Positions 34,851 to 45,144 of a stretch of DNA of 64,000 nucleotides are shown here, in pieces. The stretch is from Sclerotiophoma versabilis (taxonomy: Eukaryota > Ascomycota > Dothideomycetes > Pleosporales > Didymellaceae). The notes under the pieces were generated by a model. It made no database searches. It was not told where the DNA came from and saw only the letters and a program-made list of their open reading frames with translations. The translations under genes and the position numbers were made by a program. The stretch covers positions 1 through 64,000 of the forward strand of contig JAAROD010000094.1 of assembly GCA_012274445.1 (NCBI GenBank). Direction: 5' to 3'. Position 1 is the stretch's first letter. Each line of letters starts with the position of its first letter.

Positions 34851-36680
34851 ATGCCAGGCAAAATCTCCCTCGGCGATGACACCTATGACTTCGTCCTCGT
34901 CGGCGCCGGCTCAGCAGCCTGCCTGCTCGCCTCGCGCCTCTCTTCCTCCTTTCCAACCCAACGTATCCTCGTTCTCGAAGCCGGACAACATATTCAACAT
35001 GACCCCAATATCTTGACGCCGGGCCTTTCCGCGTCGCTGCAGTCTAACCCAAAATACGACTGGCAGTACGTCTCCGCGCCTGAGCCAGGGCTGGGCGGTA
35101 GGAGAGTCAAGCATCCAAGGGGAAAATTGGTCGGCGGGACGAGTGCGATTAACAGTCATAGTATTGTTTTTCCGAATGAAGAGTGGCAGGATCGTGTTGC
35201 GGGATTACTGGGAGAAGAGGGGAGGGAGTGGAGTGCTGAGGGGATGAGGGGGTGTTATGCGCGGTGGCAGGCTGAAAGTCCTCAAACTGGACTAAATGGG
35301 TATGGGGATGTGGAGCGTGTGAAGACTAGTTTTCCGAGGGAATTGGATGTGCTGCAGAAGACGTGGGTGCAGGCGTTCGAAGAGCTGGGGTACGAAACAC
35401 GTAAAACAGTGTTTGGGAAGAGTGCTGCTAGTGCTGTCACAATCACGAATGCGGTTGATGCCGAGAAGGGGGAAAGGAGTCATGCCGGTACCGCGTTCCT
35501 GGAGCCTGCGCTAGAGAGGGGGAATTTGACGTTGAAGACGGGCGCAAAGGCTGAAAGAATAGAATTCGATGAGGCATCGAGTGCAGACGGAAAGCTGGTT
35601 GCCCGAGGTGTGGTGTACAGACACGAAGGGCAAGAAGTCGAGATCCGTGGACGAGAGATCATTCTCTGTGCAGGTGTCTTCGAGTCTCCTATGATCTTGG
35701 AGCGGTCCGGCATTGGCTCGAAGGAAATCCTCACAGCAGCCAACATCCCCGTCCTATACGAACTCCCCAGCGTCGGCGAGAACCTCCAAGACCATCTGAA
35801 CTGCAGCCTCTCGTGCGAGGTGAACGACGACATTCCAACGCGCGACTCAGCAGTCCGCAATCCAGACGAGCGCAAAGCCGCACTAGCAGAGTATGAACGC
35901 AGCCGCACAGGCCGGCTCTCAGAAGGCGGCGCTTACAGCTTCGCTTTCACGCCCCTACAAATGCTCGAAAACGCTGCCGAAACACAAGAACTTCTCGCCG
36001 CGGTCCAGCACCACATAGAGCGAGAGACCAACTCGAGTCTCCGCGCCCAGTACCGCATCATCCAGGCAGCAATTACCAACCCAACCGAAGCAACAGCAAC
36101 AACCTTCCTCCTACAATCCCAGCGCCACCGAGACACCGACACCTTCCCCACCGCCCCACCCTTCGTAGCCGGCAACTTCGTCACCGTGGCAGCAATGCTC
36201 GCGCACCCTTTCTCGCGCGGTAGCTGCCACATAACACCCACCGACTCGCAATACCCAGACATCAAATTCAACTACCTCACCCACCCCCTCGACATCTCGC
36301 TCCTAGCGCGCCACATCCGCCTCATCGAGCGCCTTTTCCAATCACCTACTTTTGCCCGCATACTCAAACGCGACGGCAAGCGGCTGCCGCGCAGTTTCCC
36401 GCACCCTATCAGCTCGCTGGATGATGCGATGTCTATTCTGCAGGTTAATGCGGCGACTAATTATCATCCCTGCGGGACTTGCTCGATGATGAGGGAGGAG
36501 GTGGGGGGTGTGGTTGATGCGGGATTGAGGGTTTATGGGACGGGAAATGTGAGGGTTATTGATGCGAGTGTGCTGGCGGTTGTGCCGAGGGGGAATATAC
36601 TTGCTGCTGTTTATGGGATTGCGGAGAAGGCGGCTGAGATTATAGGAAGAGAGGTGGGTGCTGGGACATCTTGCGCGTGA
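34851..36680 (+). CDS. GMC family FAD oxidoreductase (choline dehydrogenase-like)
   Basis: Single-exon gene. I choose ATG 34851 (context CCACAATGCC; product 609 residues), because the protein from there begins like its family, with the FAD-binding GAGSAA at 18-23; an in-frame ATG at 34758 would add 31 unlikely residues. Further GMC marks: PRGKLVGGTSAIN (89-101, signature 1), CAGVFESP followed by ILERSGIG (273-289, signature 2), GENLQDH (309-315) and the C-terminal NYHPCGTCSM with the catalytic His at about 539 and RGNILAAVY with Asn at about 582. This His/Asn pair oxidises an alcohol while FAD is reduced. There is no signal peptide, so an intracellular enzyme is expected, unlike secreted glucose oxidases or aryl-alcohol oxidases. 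Substrate unknown. Confidence 0.93.
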   Translation: MPGKISLGDDTYDFVLVGAGSAACLLASRLSSSFPTQRILVLEAGQHIQHDPNILTPGLSASLQSNPKYDWQYVSAPEPGLGGRRVKHPRGKLVGGTSAINSHSIVFPNEEWQDRVAGLLGEEGREWSAEGMRGCYARWQAESPQTGLNGYGDVERVKTSFPRELDVLQKTWVQAFEELGYETRKTVFGKSAASAVTITNAVDAEKGERSHAGTAFLEPALERGNLTLKTGAKAERIEFDEASSADGKLVARGVVYRHEGQEVEIRGREIILCAGVFESPMILERSGIGSKEILTAANIPVLYELPSVGENLQDHLNCSLSCEVNDDIPTRDSAVRNPDERKAALAEYERSRTGRLSEGGAYSFAFTPLQMLENAAETQELLAAVQHHIERETNSSLRAQYRIIQAAITNPTEATATTFLLQSQRHRDTDTFPTAPPFVAGNFVTVAAMLAHPFSRGSCHITPTDSQYPDIKFNYLTHPLDISLLARHIRLIERLFQSPTFARILKRDGKRLPRSFPHPISSLDDAMSILQVNAATNYHPCGTCSMMREEVGGVVDAGLRVYGTGNVRVIDASVLAVVPRGNILAAVYGIAEKAAEIIGREVGAGTSCA

Positions 36681-36899
36681 GCTGACCTAGTAAAAACCAA
36701 TTGTAGCTAGTTATGAAAACGCTAGTATTTCAAGGAAATACTGTCAGATATGTTACGACTTTTACTACATACTACAATAGTATTGCTTCTTAAACGTTTG
36801 CGGATTGGAAGAAAGTACTAAAGCCTGCAGCTTTCTCTGCTAGGAAGATTCAACACTGTTATAGTGAGTCTTGCGGTAGATTATTTTACAGCAGTGTCA

Positions 36900-38270
36900 C
36901 ACAGGTGTTTGCTCAACGAAGACTAGCACCTTCGTACAGGTGCAAGAAGCTCGGCACGTTCGAACTTATACTGCGCAACATGCAGGCATTTAAGTTGGGC
37001 CAAGACATACCGTTAGGTGTCGCGGTCATTGCTGCAAAGAACTTTTGGGATACACTAATGTGGTTCCAAGTACCGGTGAGCCTGCATATCGTTGATCAAC
37101 CGCCGTGGCTGCTCAGCTTTCGCTTTAGGGAGGCAGGCAGCTGCAGGCGCGGGGCTGATTTGCAACACCATCAAAAGAAGCGCACGCTTACTTAAACCAT
37201 AATGCCTCTACGTTGGTTCAGCTGTGGTTTCTTACCTGTACATTCCTGGAGTTCAGATGTTCAGTGCTACTGTTGCCCACTTGTGCAGTTTCGTTCCTAT
37301 GGGACGAAAGTTCTGTACAATGTTGAACTGGCTAGCGGGACAGGGGTGGGTACCAAATGTCAAGAATATCAATCAATTTCTACAGGTAGAACCACATGTT
37401 TCTTCGATTTCCTCACAGCTAATCAATGGTCCAGGATCTTGGGAAGCACAAGCTACAATATGTGTACTCATCTCCGGGACCGATCACAAGTAGTTTGACT
37501 AACGGCTTTCCAGTCTCCTGAAGGAAGACATCTTCTCAATGGGCAAGGAGCTTTACAGATCGTAGGACCGGTTTTAACCCACCCGTGGGTTCAATGACTT
37601 TGTGCTGTTGCATGAAGCCGCAAAACATGCCAATCACTGCTTTGAGACCCTTAGTGTTTCGCTAGAGACATTTGACGTGCCCCAGCTCCAGATCTCAGAA
37701 ATCCAATCGATAGAAGACCAGCATGGCAAGAGCATCGCGAATGGCACGAAGTAGATTCAGAACAGATGGCTTCTCAGCTACGCCTGACGGGGAACCTCCT
37801 TCCTCGTCCCCAATCGAACAGAGACGAATTGCAGAACGAGATCGCGCTGGTAGGCTTAACACTCTTTCTCTCGCAATCGCAATTCGGACAGGTGACTAGG
37901 CGCACAATGTAATAGCTCAGTGCAATAGCAAGACCATGACAAGCCTGGAAGAAGCGGCAAGGCTCGACAGCCGGACGATGAGGACCGTTACAGTGGTGAC
38001 TATGGCTTTCTTGCCATCCATGTTCTTATCGGTAAGCCATGTGCTGCGCCATGATGCTGGAGCGGTGCTGAAAACGTGACACGGGATCTTCAGCACGAGC
38101 TTTTTCAAATTTGAAGATAGTCCAGACGGTGAATAGGAAGTATTGAGGATGTTCTGGATCTATTGGTTGTTCGTGATACAATTGACTGGCTTCAATCTGG
38201 CTGTGTGGTTCTGGCGATACTCGCTGGGAAGAACCACGCTGCAGGCCGGGGCTGAGGTTTGAGCCGCCGG
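36900..38270 (+). pseudogene. CorA-like membrane protein pseudogene
   Basis: Coding-like text runs through several frames: RCKKLGTFELILRNMQAF (about 36,940), then CSFVPMGRKFCTMLNWLAGQ and HVSSISSQLINGPGSWEAQA (37,290-37,460), FNDFVLLHEAAKHANHCFET (from 37,590) and finally DSRTMRTVTVVTMAFLPSMF (37,966 on) followed by FWIYWLFVIQLTGFNLAVWF (about 38,150-38,210). The last two blocks are the usual two-helix end of fungal CorA-like proteins (DS-x-MRT-TM-FLP then a second helix after FWIYW). Stops at about 37,493-37,570 and frameshifts before 37,966 and near 38,080 break it. The N-terminal part belongs to an uncharacterised fungal family. Not a functional transporter. Confidence 0.6.
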
Positions 38271-38589
38271 CTGGCGCACGCTTGGCTGCGTCAGTCCAAC
38301 ATAGGCAACTCTAGTAGGGCGATTATCTTATTCAGCTGAATTGGAGACCCGTACAGACTGTGTTCAATTATAGAATTATCCATTGGTGTTTCAAGGTCAT
38401 TGAGGTCTTCTGCAATCGACGGCGGTGTTTGATGGCATTCTTCCAATTCCCTGAAAGCGTCCCGCCCTCTTGTGAGGGTTAAATTGGTGGGCATCGGTGA
38501 GCCTGTTGCGCTGAAAGAAGAAGCTGACTTCTGGTTCAGCCTTGCTCGTTCTTCTCCAACCCTCGAATGCTTGTTTCTGTTCTACGTCT

Positions 38590-41000
38590 ACAGACAGGAT
38601 CTAAGATTAAAAAGTCTTTGTCTTGACTTGCAAAGTGTTAGAAAGTTGTCTCGCGTCCGCCTAGGACCGCTAAGTGCAAGGGTGTTCGTCTATGCATGTC
38701 TCCTCGATTTAGCTCGGCTTTGCTGTGTTCAGCAACAAGTTGCAGAAGATCTGTATGGCCTTGGTAATCTAGAAGGTTCGCTATAGTTTCAAAAAAGGGA
38801 TCCTCATAAGCGCTGCTGCTGATGCCTCCTCTTCGAGCAGCAGCCTTGCGACCGGTACATGGTCTCTTGGAAGGGCCGTGACGAGCGCGGTGTGTCCGTT
38901 TCGGCTGGCTGCATCTCGTTCTGCCCCTTTGACAAGCAGAAAAATCACAATGTCAAGGTGGCCATGTCAAGCTGCAAGATAGAGAGCCGTGCAATTGTCA
39001 TTGGACTCGGCACCCAGTGTGTCCGCACCATCCTCTGGTAGGAACTCCACTATGTCATGGAGGCTATTTCTTGCCGCCATATGAAGAGCTGAGAATCTTT
39101 GGGCCTAGAATGAAGAAACGCGTACAGTTCCTTCAGGAAGCTGGTTCGCCAGGGATAGGTCTTCATTGCTCGACGTTGTGGCAGGGTAGGAGAGGCCATC
39201 TATGCTAGTACCGTTTGCAGCAAAGTCACTCGCAGGAATTTTGTTTGCTGTAACATTCTGACCATGTCAAGGTGACCACGAGCGAAGGCGAAATGTCGCG
39301 GAGTCCACCCGCTCTGATTTGGATTCATATCAGCGCCCGATTTAAGCAGCAGCTGGAAAATTTCGAGGTGAACTTTGTTTGCCGCGTTGCTGAGTAGTGG
39401 GTTACTTTTCTCATACTCAATGGACCAATCAGCGCCTTTGTGTGATATACTCATAAAGATCTTCGAAGGTAGCCTAGGATTCTCTCGGTTTCTTATTGAC
39501 AAAAGCGACGCCAGACCCTTATAATCCACACGGTTCGGTTCATGATAGTTTGGTGCTGATAAAAGTAATTGCAAAAACTTTACCATTTCCTCGTTCTCTT
39601 TCGTACAAGTGGCTTGCAGAGCACTGCCATATTTACCCTTCTGGACATGGACGTTGGCGCCCTTGTCTAGCAGCGTGTTGACAATTTCTTTTCCTCCTTC
39701 AGCGCAAGCTGCCTGCAGCGGTGAAAAACTTTTACCACCTTGAACGTTGAAACCAGCGCCAAGCTCAAGTACCAGGCCGCCCAGACTCTCATGGTTTTCA
39801 AAAGTGGCTGCTTGAAGTGGGTTGCCGTACTTTCCGGATTGGGTGTTGATTTCACCGCCATAGTGAAAGAGCAATCGCACCAGCTCCTGGCTACCTACAC
39901 TACAGCTATCTGCAATGCAGTTCCAAAATTTGCCCCATGCGTGGTGTTTACATTAGCACTGTTTCTCGAAGTCTACAGCCGCACTAAGCGCATTAAGATA
40001 GTCTCGTCTATCCGCCCTAATATTAGCACCATTGAAAAACAGGAGCATGGCCATCACGTCATGCCCTTTCCATATAGTCTATAGCAACGATGTCCCTCGA
40101 TCTGATGGATCTCTAAAGTTGACATCGATAGCGTTCTGAAGCAACGATTCAATGATCGCATACAGTCCTAGATGAGCTGCCAATCCGAGTGCGCTAGATA
40201 TTGTCTTTCCGGTCTCGCCGGAGACTTCGCAGTGATAGGAGAACCAAGTTGCATGAAGGTTTGAACCTGGGCCAGAATGATTTGCAACAAGCTCGATACT
40301 GTCTACATCCTCATAGATAATCTCGGCGCGGCGGAAGTGCTCACTCCAGTACCTGCCCGCGTAATTGCAAAAAGCTTGAGGCCCCGGCGGTTCTGCCAGA
40401 TCGTTGGTTTCCCTCAAAAGGTCCGAACTGGAGCGGAAAAGCTTGAGGAAGTGCACGCAAGTTTGCGCGAGATTACCTTGCGCTTGGCGTAAATCTATTG
40501 GTGATATTTTCTTCAAGTTGATGGCCTTCAATCTAACAGTCACTTTTGAGCCCATGCACGGCTATCCGTAGGGATATCTGCGGCAGATTGAGAGCACTCG
40601 TTGTATGGAAGGCTTGATCTTGAACCATATCTCCAGAATTGTATTGGAAGACACCGCTTTTGCCATCACATGGAGAACTCACAACAACGTCCCCAAGACG
40701 GATGTCCTGTTTTGAGCTTGGTGCACCGCCGCCCACGCCTTTCATGAGACCAAGCCCAATTGACGGAAAGCTGCGTAGCATTTCCATCGCAACAGCTACA
40801 GCAGAAGCAATACAATATCCTCCTTCAGGAAATACAGCGATCGCAGCGTTATGCCCACTAATTTGACAAAGTACGTTGTCGTTGCTGTCGTTAGTTGGAC
40901 AACCGTCAGGTTCCTCGTAAACCTTGTCAAGAAAGAGTGTAGAATTGCTGACCCGGCACTGCGCTAGACATTGTCGCGAAGCAAACGTAACTTAGCTAGT
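38590..41000 (-). pseudogene. PNP-ankyrin protein pseudogene
   Basis: From the 5' end (about 40,960) the minus strand reads as a purine nucleoside phosphorylase-like domain: LDKVYEEPDGCP, SGHNAAIAVFPEGGY, SIGLGLMKGVGGGAPSSKQD, IRLGDVVVSSPCDGKSGVFQ. It stops at 40,533, continues as IEGHQLEENI, and then a different frame (40,555-40,079) gives ETNDLAEPPGPQAFCNYAGR, the region just before ankyrin repeats. Repeats follow with frame changes: 39,880-39,200 (for example GKYGNPLQAATFENHESLGG, NTLLDKGANVHVQKGKYGSA), 39,120-38,800 (ALHMAARNSLHDIVEFL, NGHTALVTALPRDHVPVARL) and 38,790-38,630 (RTPLHLAVLGGRE). At least four lesions are visible. Family members use the PNP domain as the N-terminal effector or sensor of NLR-like proteins. 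No NACHT or other ATPase is visible between PNP and repeats. Confidence 0.78.
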
Positions 41001-42240
41001 ACCCATCCATTTTGGGGAGAGTGGAGTTCTTCGTAATTGCGACCTAAGAAGATGAGAACACTCAGGGACCGTGACTGGCTATCTTCAAATCTGGTGTCTG
41101 ATTTGCTTGGTACCATGAGGTCGGCTATTTACGAACGCCCCGGATATCACCATCCATGAATATGGTTGATTTTCGCTGACGCAGACTTGCTTGACAAGTC
41201 GAGCAACGTCCGAAAATTACACTCAGTTGTCTCAGGATAAACAAAGATTGGCACATAGAGACATTCCTCTCTGGCACGTGTACAATCGATGTTGGCGTTT
41301 GGCTGTATTTAGGACTTTTGACAAAGTGGTCGGAAAGCGGGCAAAGTCTGACATGCTTGTTCTTGGAACAAGCAATCAGCTACCTACATGCATGGCGCAT
41401 CGAAAGCAATTCCTCAAAGTAGCAAGTAGCTTACCAGTTATAGGATTACGTTTATCTTCTTCCCTTCTTGCCTACTTGTCTTATTATTGGTTAACAATCC
41501 TTACTGGGCTTCCAATCAGCCGCTGTGCACCGAGACGCCTTATACCTCCCGCCAGGTTTGAGTGTAACAAAACTTTACTCTTGTCTATTGGTCGCAGCCA
41601 TTGAGTTGCAATGTCGCCTTGTGCCGACCCCAGCTGGGCGCAGCTGAGAAGGCGCTGTCAATCGAGTGAAGACGACCGACCACTCGCGACTGCCCACGTA
41701 GAGTGCAGACTCGGGACAAACATAAGAAGCGGATCATGAGTGGGCTTGAAATATAACTATTTGGTAGTCGGTGCCTCGAGGGTTGTGGTGAAAGTTGATG
41801 GACGAAAGTTAGGAAGATCAAAGACAGCCCGCCCCACTTCTTTGTTGCCACCACCTCGTTCCGCGCCACACGCTGTCGCTTCCCACAGCACGAAGGAGCA
41901 GAACTTACGCATCAGGTGTCTGACCCACTAATACTTGAAAGACAGATCCTTTGTAGTATTCAGCAATCGCAAGAGCCCATCACAGGGGAGTTAAAAAACT
42001 TACTAAGCGTACAGCCTCCATCGTCGTAATGGTATAGTGTCAACGAGTTCCGCATTTACTGGCCAAAGTGAACTATTGCGGCATCCCACTGTAGGATGAC
42101 GTTGTGCATTTGTGATTAACCAACATCGATTGTGCCGATCTTTACCATCTGATACCTCAACCACTCTGCCAGTTCCGGCCACGCAGCATTGAGCATCTTC
42201 ACTAAGAATCAGCTATTACTGCACGTGCTGCTGATTACCC
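41001..42240. other. intergenic DNA
   Basis: No recognisable gene. A 137-codon plus-strand frame (41191-41604) has no domain. Near 42,090-42,120 the minus strand reads NVILQWDA, an echo of the broken gene at 32.5-33.5 kb. Confidence 0.35.
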
Positions 42241-42243
42241 CCT

Positions 42244-42491
42244 ATGATATCCGACGGCGATGACACTGATTTAGCTGAATGTGGTGCGGTTGCTTTCGGA
42301 TGCAACGGACAAATCATCAACAGTCACGGTATGAATGGGTAACATATCAGTACACTGCCTAGACGCTCAATTACCCACTTTTGTAATGATTTGTCACATC
42401 AGGTAGCTTTGGGGGCGCAAATATCTTCATAGCCTCGTTGGTGAATGGCTCTCAGGCCGAACAATACTTCAACAATCAAACAAGTACTTGA
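42244..42491 (+). CDS. possible small two-exon gene or gene remnant
   Basis: An exon from ATG 42244 to 42328 (MISDGDDTDLAECGAVAFGC, NGQIINSHG) joins over a well-formed GT-AG intron (42329-42402, 74 bp, GTATGA donor) to 42403-42491, giving SFGGANIFIASLVNGSQAEQ and YFNNQTST before TGA. Total 57 residues with two cysteines. The splice keeps frame and the protein text looks natural, but the N-terminus has no signal peptide and an in-frame TGA stands just upstream, so it may be the 3' end of a gene that has lost its start. Family not recognised. Confidence 0.3.
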
Positions 42492-42564
42492 AGTATCCAA
42501 GATCACATGACAGAGCCTGATCCTTCCAAAGACTGTATGGACCATTAGTCACAAGAGCATTGGC

Positions 42565-42810
42565 ACTCAAATCAACGCAAAGAGTTCCACATCTCTATTG
42601 TTTGCGCTTTACATAAGGAGAAAAATGCTGTGAAAGATCTGTTTCATCTACATGGGCTAATTGAGGTCTACGTTCCGGGAAAGCCCATGGTGATCCTCAT
42701 CTATATTTTAGAGCCATATCGCAGGAAATTACGTAGTCTTTGTGCATATGTCCAAGACGGGCAAAGTTCAGGCCGCGATTGTCTCCAATGGTTTGATTAG
42801 CTCACGTTCT
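42565..42810 (+). pseudogene. PNP-domain fragment
   Basis: FHISIVCALHKEKNAVKDLF (about 42,590-42,650) matches the first strand and helix of NLR-type PNP domains; after a frame change GDPHLYF and then GNYVVFVHMSKTGKVQAAIV (about 42,725-42,790) match the next strands. The homologous PNP piece at 40.6-41.0 kb is on the other strand. The fragment ends where the sequence turns AT-rich at about 42,810. Only about 80 residues remain, with one or two frameshifts. Confidence 0.6.
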
Positions 42811-43256
42811 AACAGATAATAGGTATAGACTCAAGGTAATATAATACTTAACCTAGATATAAGAACTAGCAGTACTTTAACTCATTATAGTAGAAGGTTA
42901 CTAAATATTTTACAGAGTTCGAGTATATATATCATATAGTCTAAGTCAAAGTAATGAGATATAAGAGGGCGTTCGTAGGTAAAAGCACTAAGGCTATCTC
43001 TTACTATAAAAGAGGAAGACAGGTAAAGTAAAATAAGTATACGTGCGAAAGAAATACAGCAGAAATTAGCAATTATTTTTTAGCTATTGTGCACTATTAT
43101 ACATTGTTGTAGTAAGAGAAAAAAAAAGATACAGATATATGTAGTTAGAAATCTCCTTGCTAGTGTACTCCGCTTAATACTAACTTATATTAGGACACAT
43201 AGATAAATATATTAGACTTAGACTAGTAATTGCACAAGTTCTCTGCTATTCAATAG
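42811..43256. other. AT-rich spacer
   Basis: RIP-like TA-rich sequence without assignable content, directly downstream of the minus-strand secreted-protein gene. Confidence 0.4.
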
Positions 43257-43819
43257 TTATGAAGGGCTTGCTTCCGCGCCATTGGCATGGCAGATCTTCT
43301 CGCAGTAGTAAGTGAACTATTGTGGTAATTAGCTTCAACATCTCAGTGCTTAGTTCCAATTAGATTAGTCAGTTTTACCTCATCGCCTCCGATATGAAAG
43401 TCTTTTGATTGACATTGCAGCCCATCCTGACCCGTGAATTAGTGAATGCTCTTAATCGCAGCACCCATATTAAGGGCGTGTCTCATATACATACGAAAGT
43501 GCAGTCCGGACAAGTATCCCACTTCTTGCTACCTGTGTTGCGGCGCCTATATGCATCACAAGCGCATTTAGTGGCATCGGGTAGAATTTCAAAGTTTTTC
43601 GCCCAGTTCTGGCTAGGGCTAAAGGGTGTTCCGCCAATAGGTTCATATGTTCTTCCAGTTACACAGACAGCGTAGTTATGCAGATCTGCTACCGTACTAA
43701 AGAGAGGTAACTGGTCAGTCACAGTTCCAAAACAGGGACAAGATATTTTCTAAACATGAGCGGGTTGCTTACTAGCCAATGAGCGGTAGCAAAATCAAAG
43801 CGTGGTGAGTAAGCTGCAT
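43257..43819 (-). CDS. small cysteine-rich secreted protein, four exons
   Basis: Exons 43819-43773, 43696-43495, 43426-43379 and 43316-43257, introns of 76, 68 and 62 bp, all GT-AG with CTAAT/CTGAC-type branch sites; the joined frame is open for 118 residues and ends TAA. Residues 1-19 (MQLTHHALILLPLIGYTVA) are a signal peptide. The mature part of about 99 residues starts DLHNYAVCVTGR and holds eight cysteines, with the blocks CACDAYRRRNTG, WDTCPDC, HIGGDE and FTYYCEKIC. I recall small secreted fungal proteins with this layout (DLHN.AVC, RNTG..WD.CPDC, GGDEFTYYC), but I cannot name the family or a function. The clean splicing at three junctions and the lack of RIP stops argue that it is expressed and under selection. 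Four disulfides are likely. Role as an effector is inference. Confidence 0.82.
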
Positions 43820-45053
43820 AGTGGATGTTCAGAATGCAAAGTGAAGCTGCTGATATTTGATGTGATGCTACCAGTGCTGCTCTTTATAGTTCTTATTGAA
43901 AACATTAAACTGGATATGTCCCCAGTAGCACTTTGCCCATGATAGGTCAAAACACGGATTAATATCATTCGACCTCATTTGTAGCGGCTGGACAATAGTT
44001 TGAGGTATGTTTGAGTGTCTTGGCGTCCTTGGCACTTCCATAGGGGCCGCGATACGAGGTGACAATTCGGACTTACACAGTACTAGCATGATAAGGTCAT
44101 GTACACCTCAAACTTGAGGCAGTACTACTGTCAAGAACAGCAACCCCTTGTCCTCAGTTAGATTGAGGGTAGTTCCGACCGGTTCTTCATCCAGTCATGT
44201 ATGCACGTTGCTATTCACATGACACCAGACCCTCGTTACGGTGCACTGGTCTATGATGAGGCTCAGCCTGAATCGGAGCATCTTCAAGTACTAGTTGGTA
44301 ATGTCAACCTGATTACGAATGGATCAAAGGACCGACTCCGGCCCGAATCTGTGAGCTGTACACTTATGCATAAGCTTCTTGAACGAAGCAGCACGACGGG
44401 ATTGCTGGATAGTCATCTCTTCTTGAATATCTTGATTGTTTACATGTTTGACTGTTTGCATCTGTATACCAGGTACTGATTTCAATTCGCCATTTAGCTC
44501 CAAACGTGTAACGAGTGGTAAGGGAAATTTTTGTCCTCGCTAAACTTGCTCTGTCATAAATTTTATTTGTTCACCTGCTTTATAAGACTAGTTACAAGAG
44601 TGCACTGTCAGTGCGATTTGCGAATGACACATAGACCAACCCTACTCACACGCCAAGAATATTTATCGGCCCGTAGACGTCTAGAGACAGATCTTCCTAA
44701 AACCAAGTAAGAATTTACATCGCTTTAGACTAGAGTAGCCTAAGAAGGTGAAGCTTTACGCTGCAGTTTTTGAACAGTCAGGTAGTTTGGCCATATTTAG
44801 CTATTCTTTCAATACCCAGAGCGCTCAAAGACAAACCACTCTGCGATATGAGCAGATAAACTAATGTATCAATACCTGTTCTCCCTGGTACTCAAAGCCA
44901 GTGCCGGCATAGTTTCCTTAGTTTATTCTGATAGATATTCCTTCTCATATCGGTCCTGCGTCGGTCAAGACGGGCGTGATAGCAATTAGCCAGCGGTCTA
45001 ACGTTAGTTGTCCATGATTGATGTTTTTGAGACATGTGAACAAGGGCAAAGGA
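43820..45053. other. intergenic DNA between two secreted-protein genes
   Basis: The two divergent secreted-protein genes share this 1.3-kb spacer. A 92-codon plus-strand open frame (44201-44479; MHVAIHMTPDPRYGALVYDE) could be a small gene or relic but has no domain. Otherwise nothing recognisable. Confidence 0.4.
43882..43888 (-). promoter_or_regulatory. TATA box of cysteine-rich secreted protein gene
   Basis: On the minus strand TATAAAG lies 63-69 bp upstream of the ATG at 43819. Confidence 0.45.
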
Positions 45054-45060
45054 TATAAAA
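45054..45060 (+). promoter_or_regulatory. TATA box of secreted-protein gene
   Basis: TATAAAA lies 85 bp upstream of the ATG at 45145, an ordinary fungal spacing. Confidence 0.5.
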
Positions 45061-45144
45061 GCGTGTATTCTCAAGTTTTGTCCTGATCATTCATACAAGG
45101 AAACAACTTCCTTCCTATTGATCAGATTTGTTCTATCCGCGAAC

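Noticed and set aside
27976..36680. Catabolic gene cluster made of sugar transporter and GMC oxidoreductase
   Set aside because: Genes are 5 kb apart with relics between them and no regulator or further enzyme; no evidence of a shared pathway.
42028..42060. Second tRNA-like A box (TAATGGTATAGTGTCAAC) on the plus strand
   Set aside because: No T-arm or acceptor stem at the right distance.
42130..42185. tRNA-like sequence (minus strand GGCAGAGTGGTTGAGG, A-box-like)
   Set aside because: No matching B box and no acceptor stem; the resemblance ends after the D-arm.
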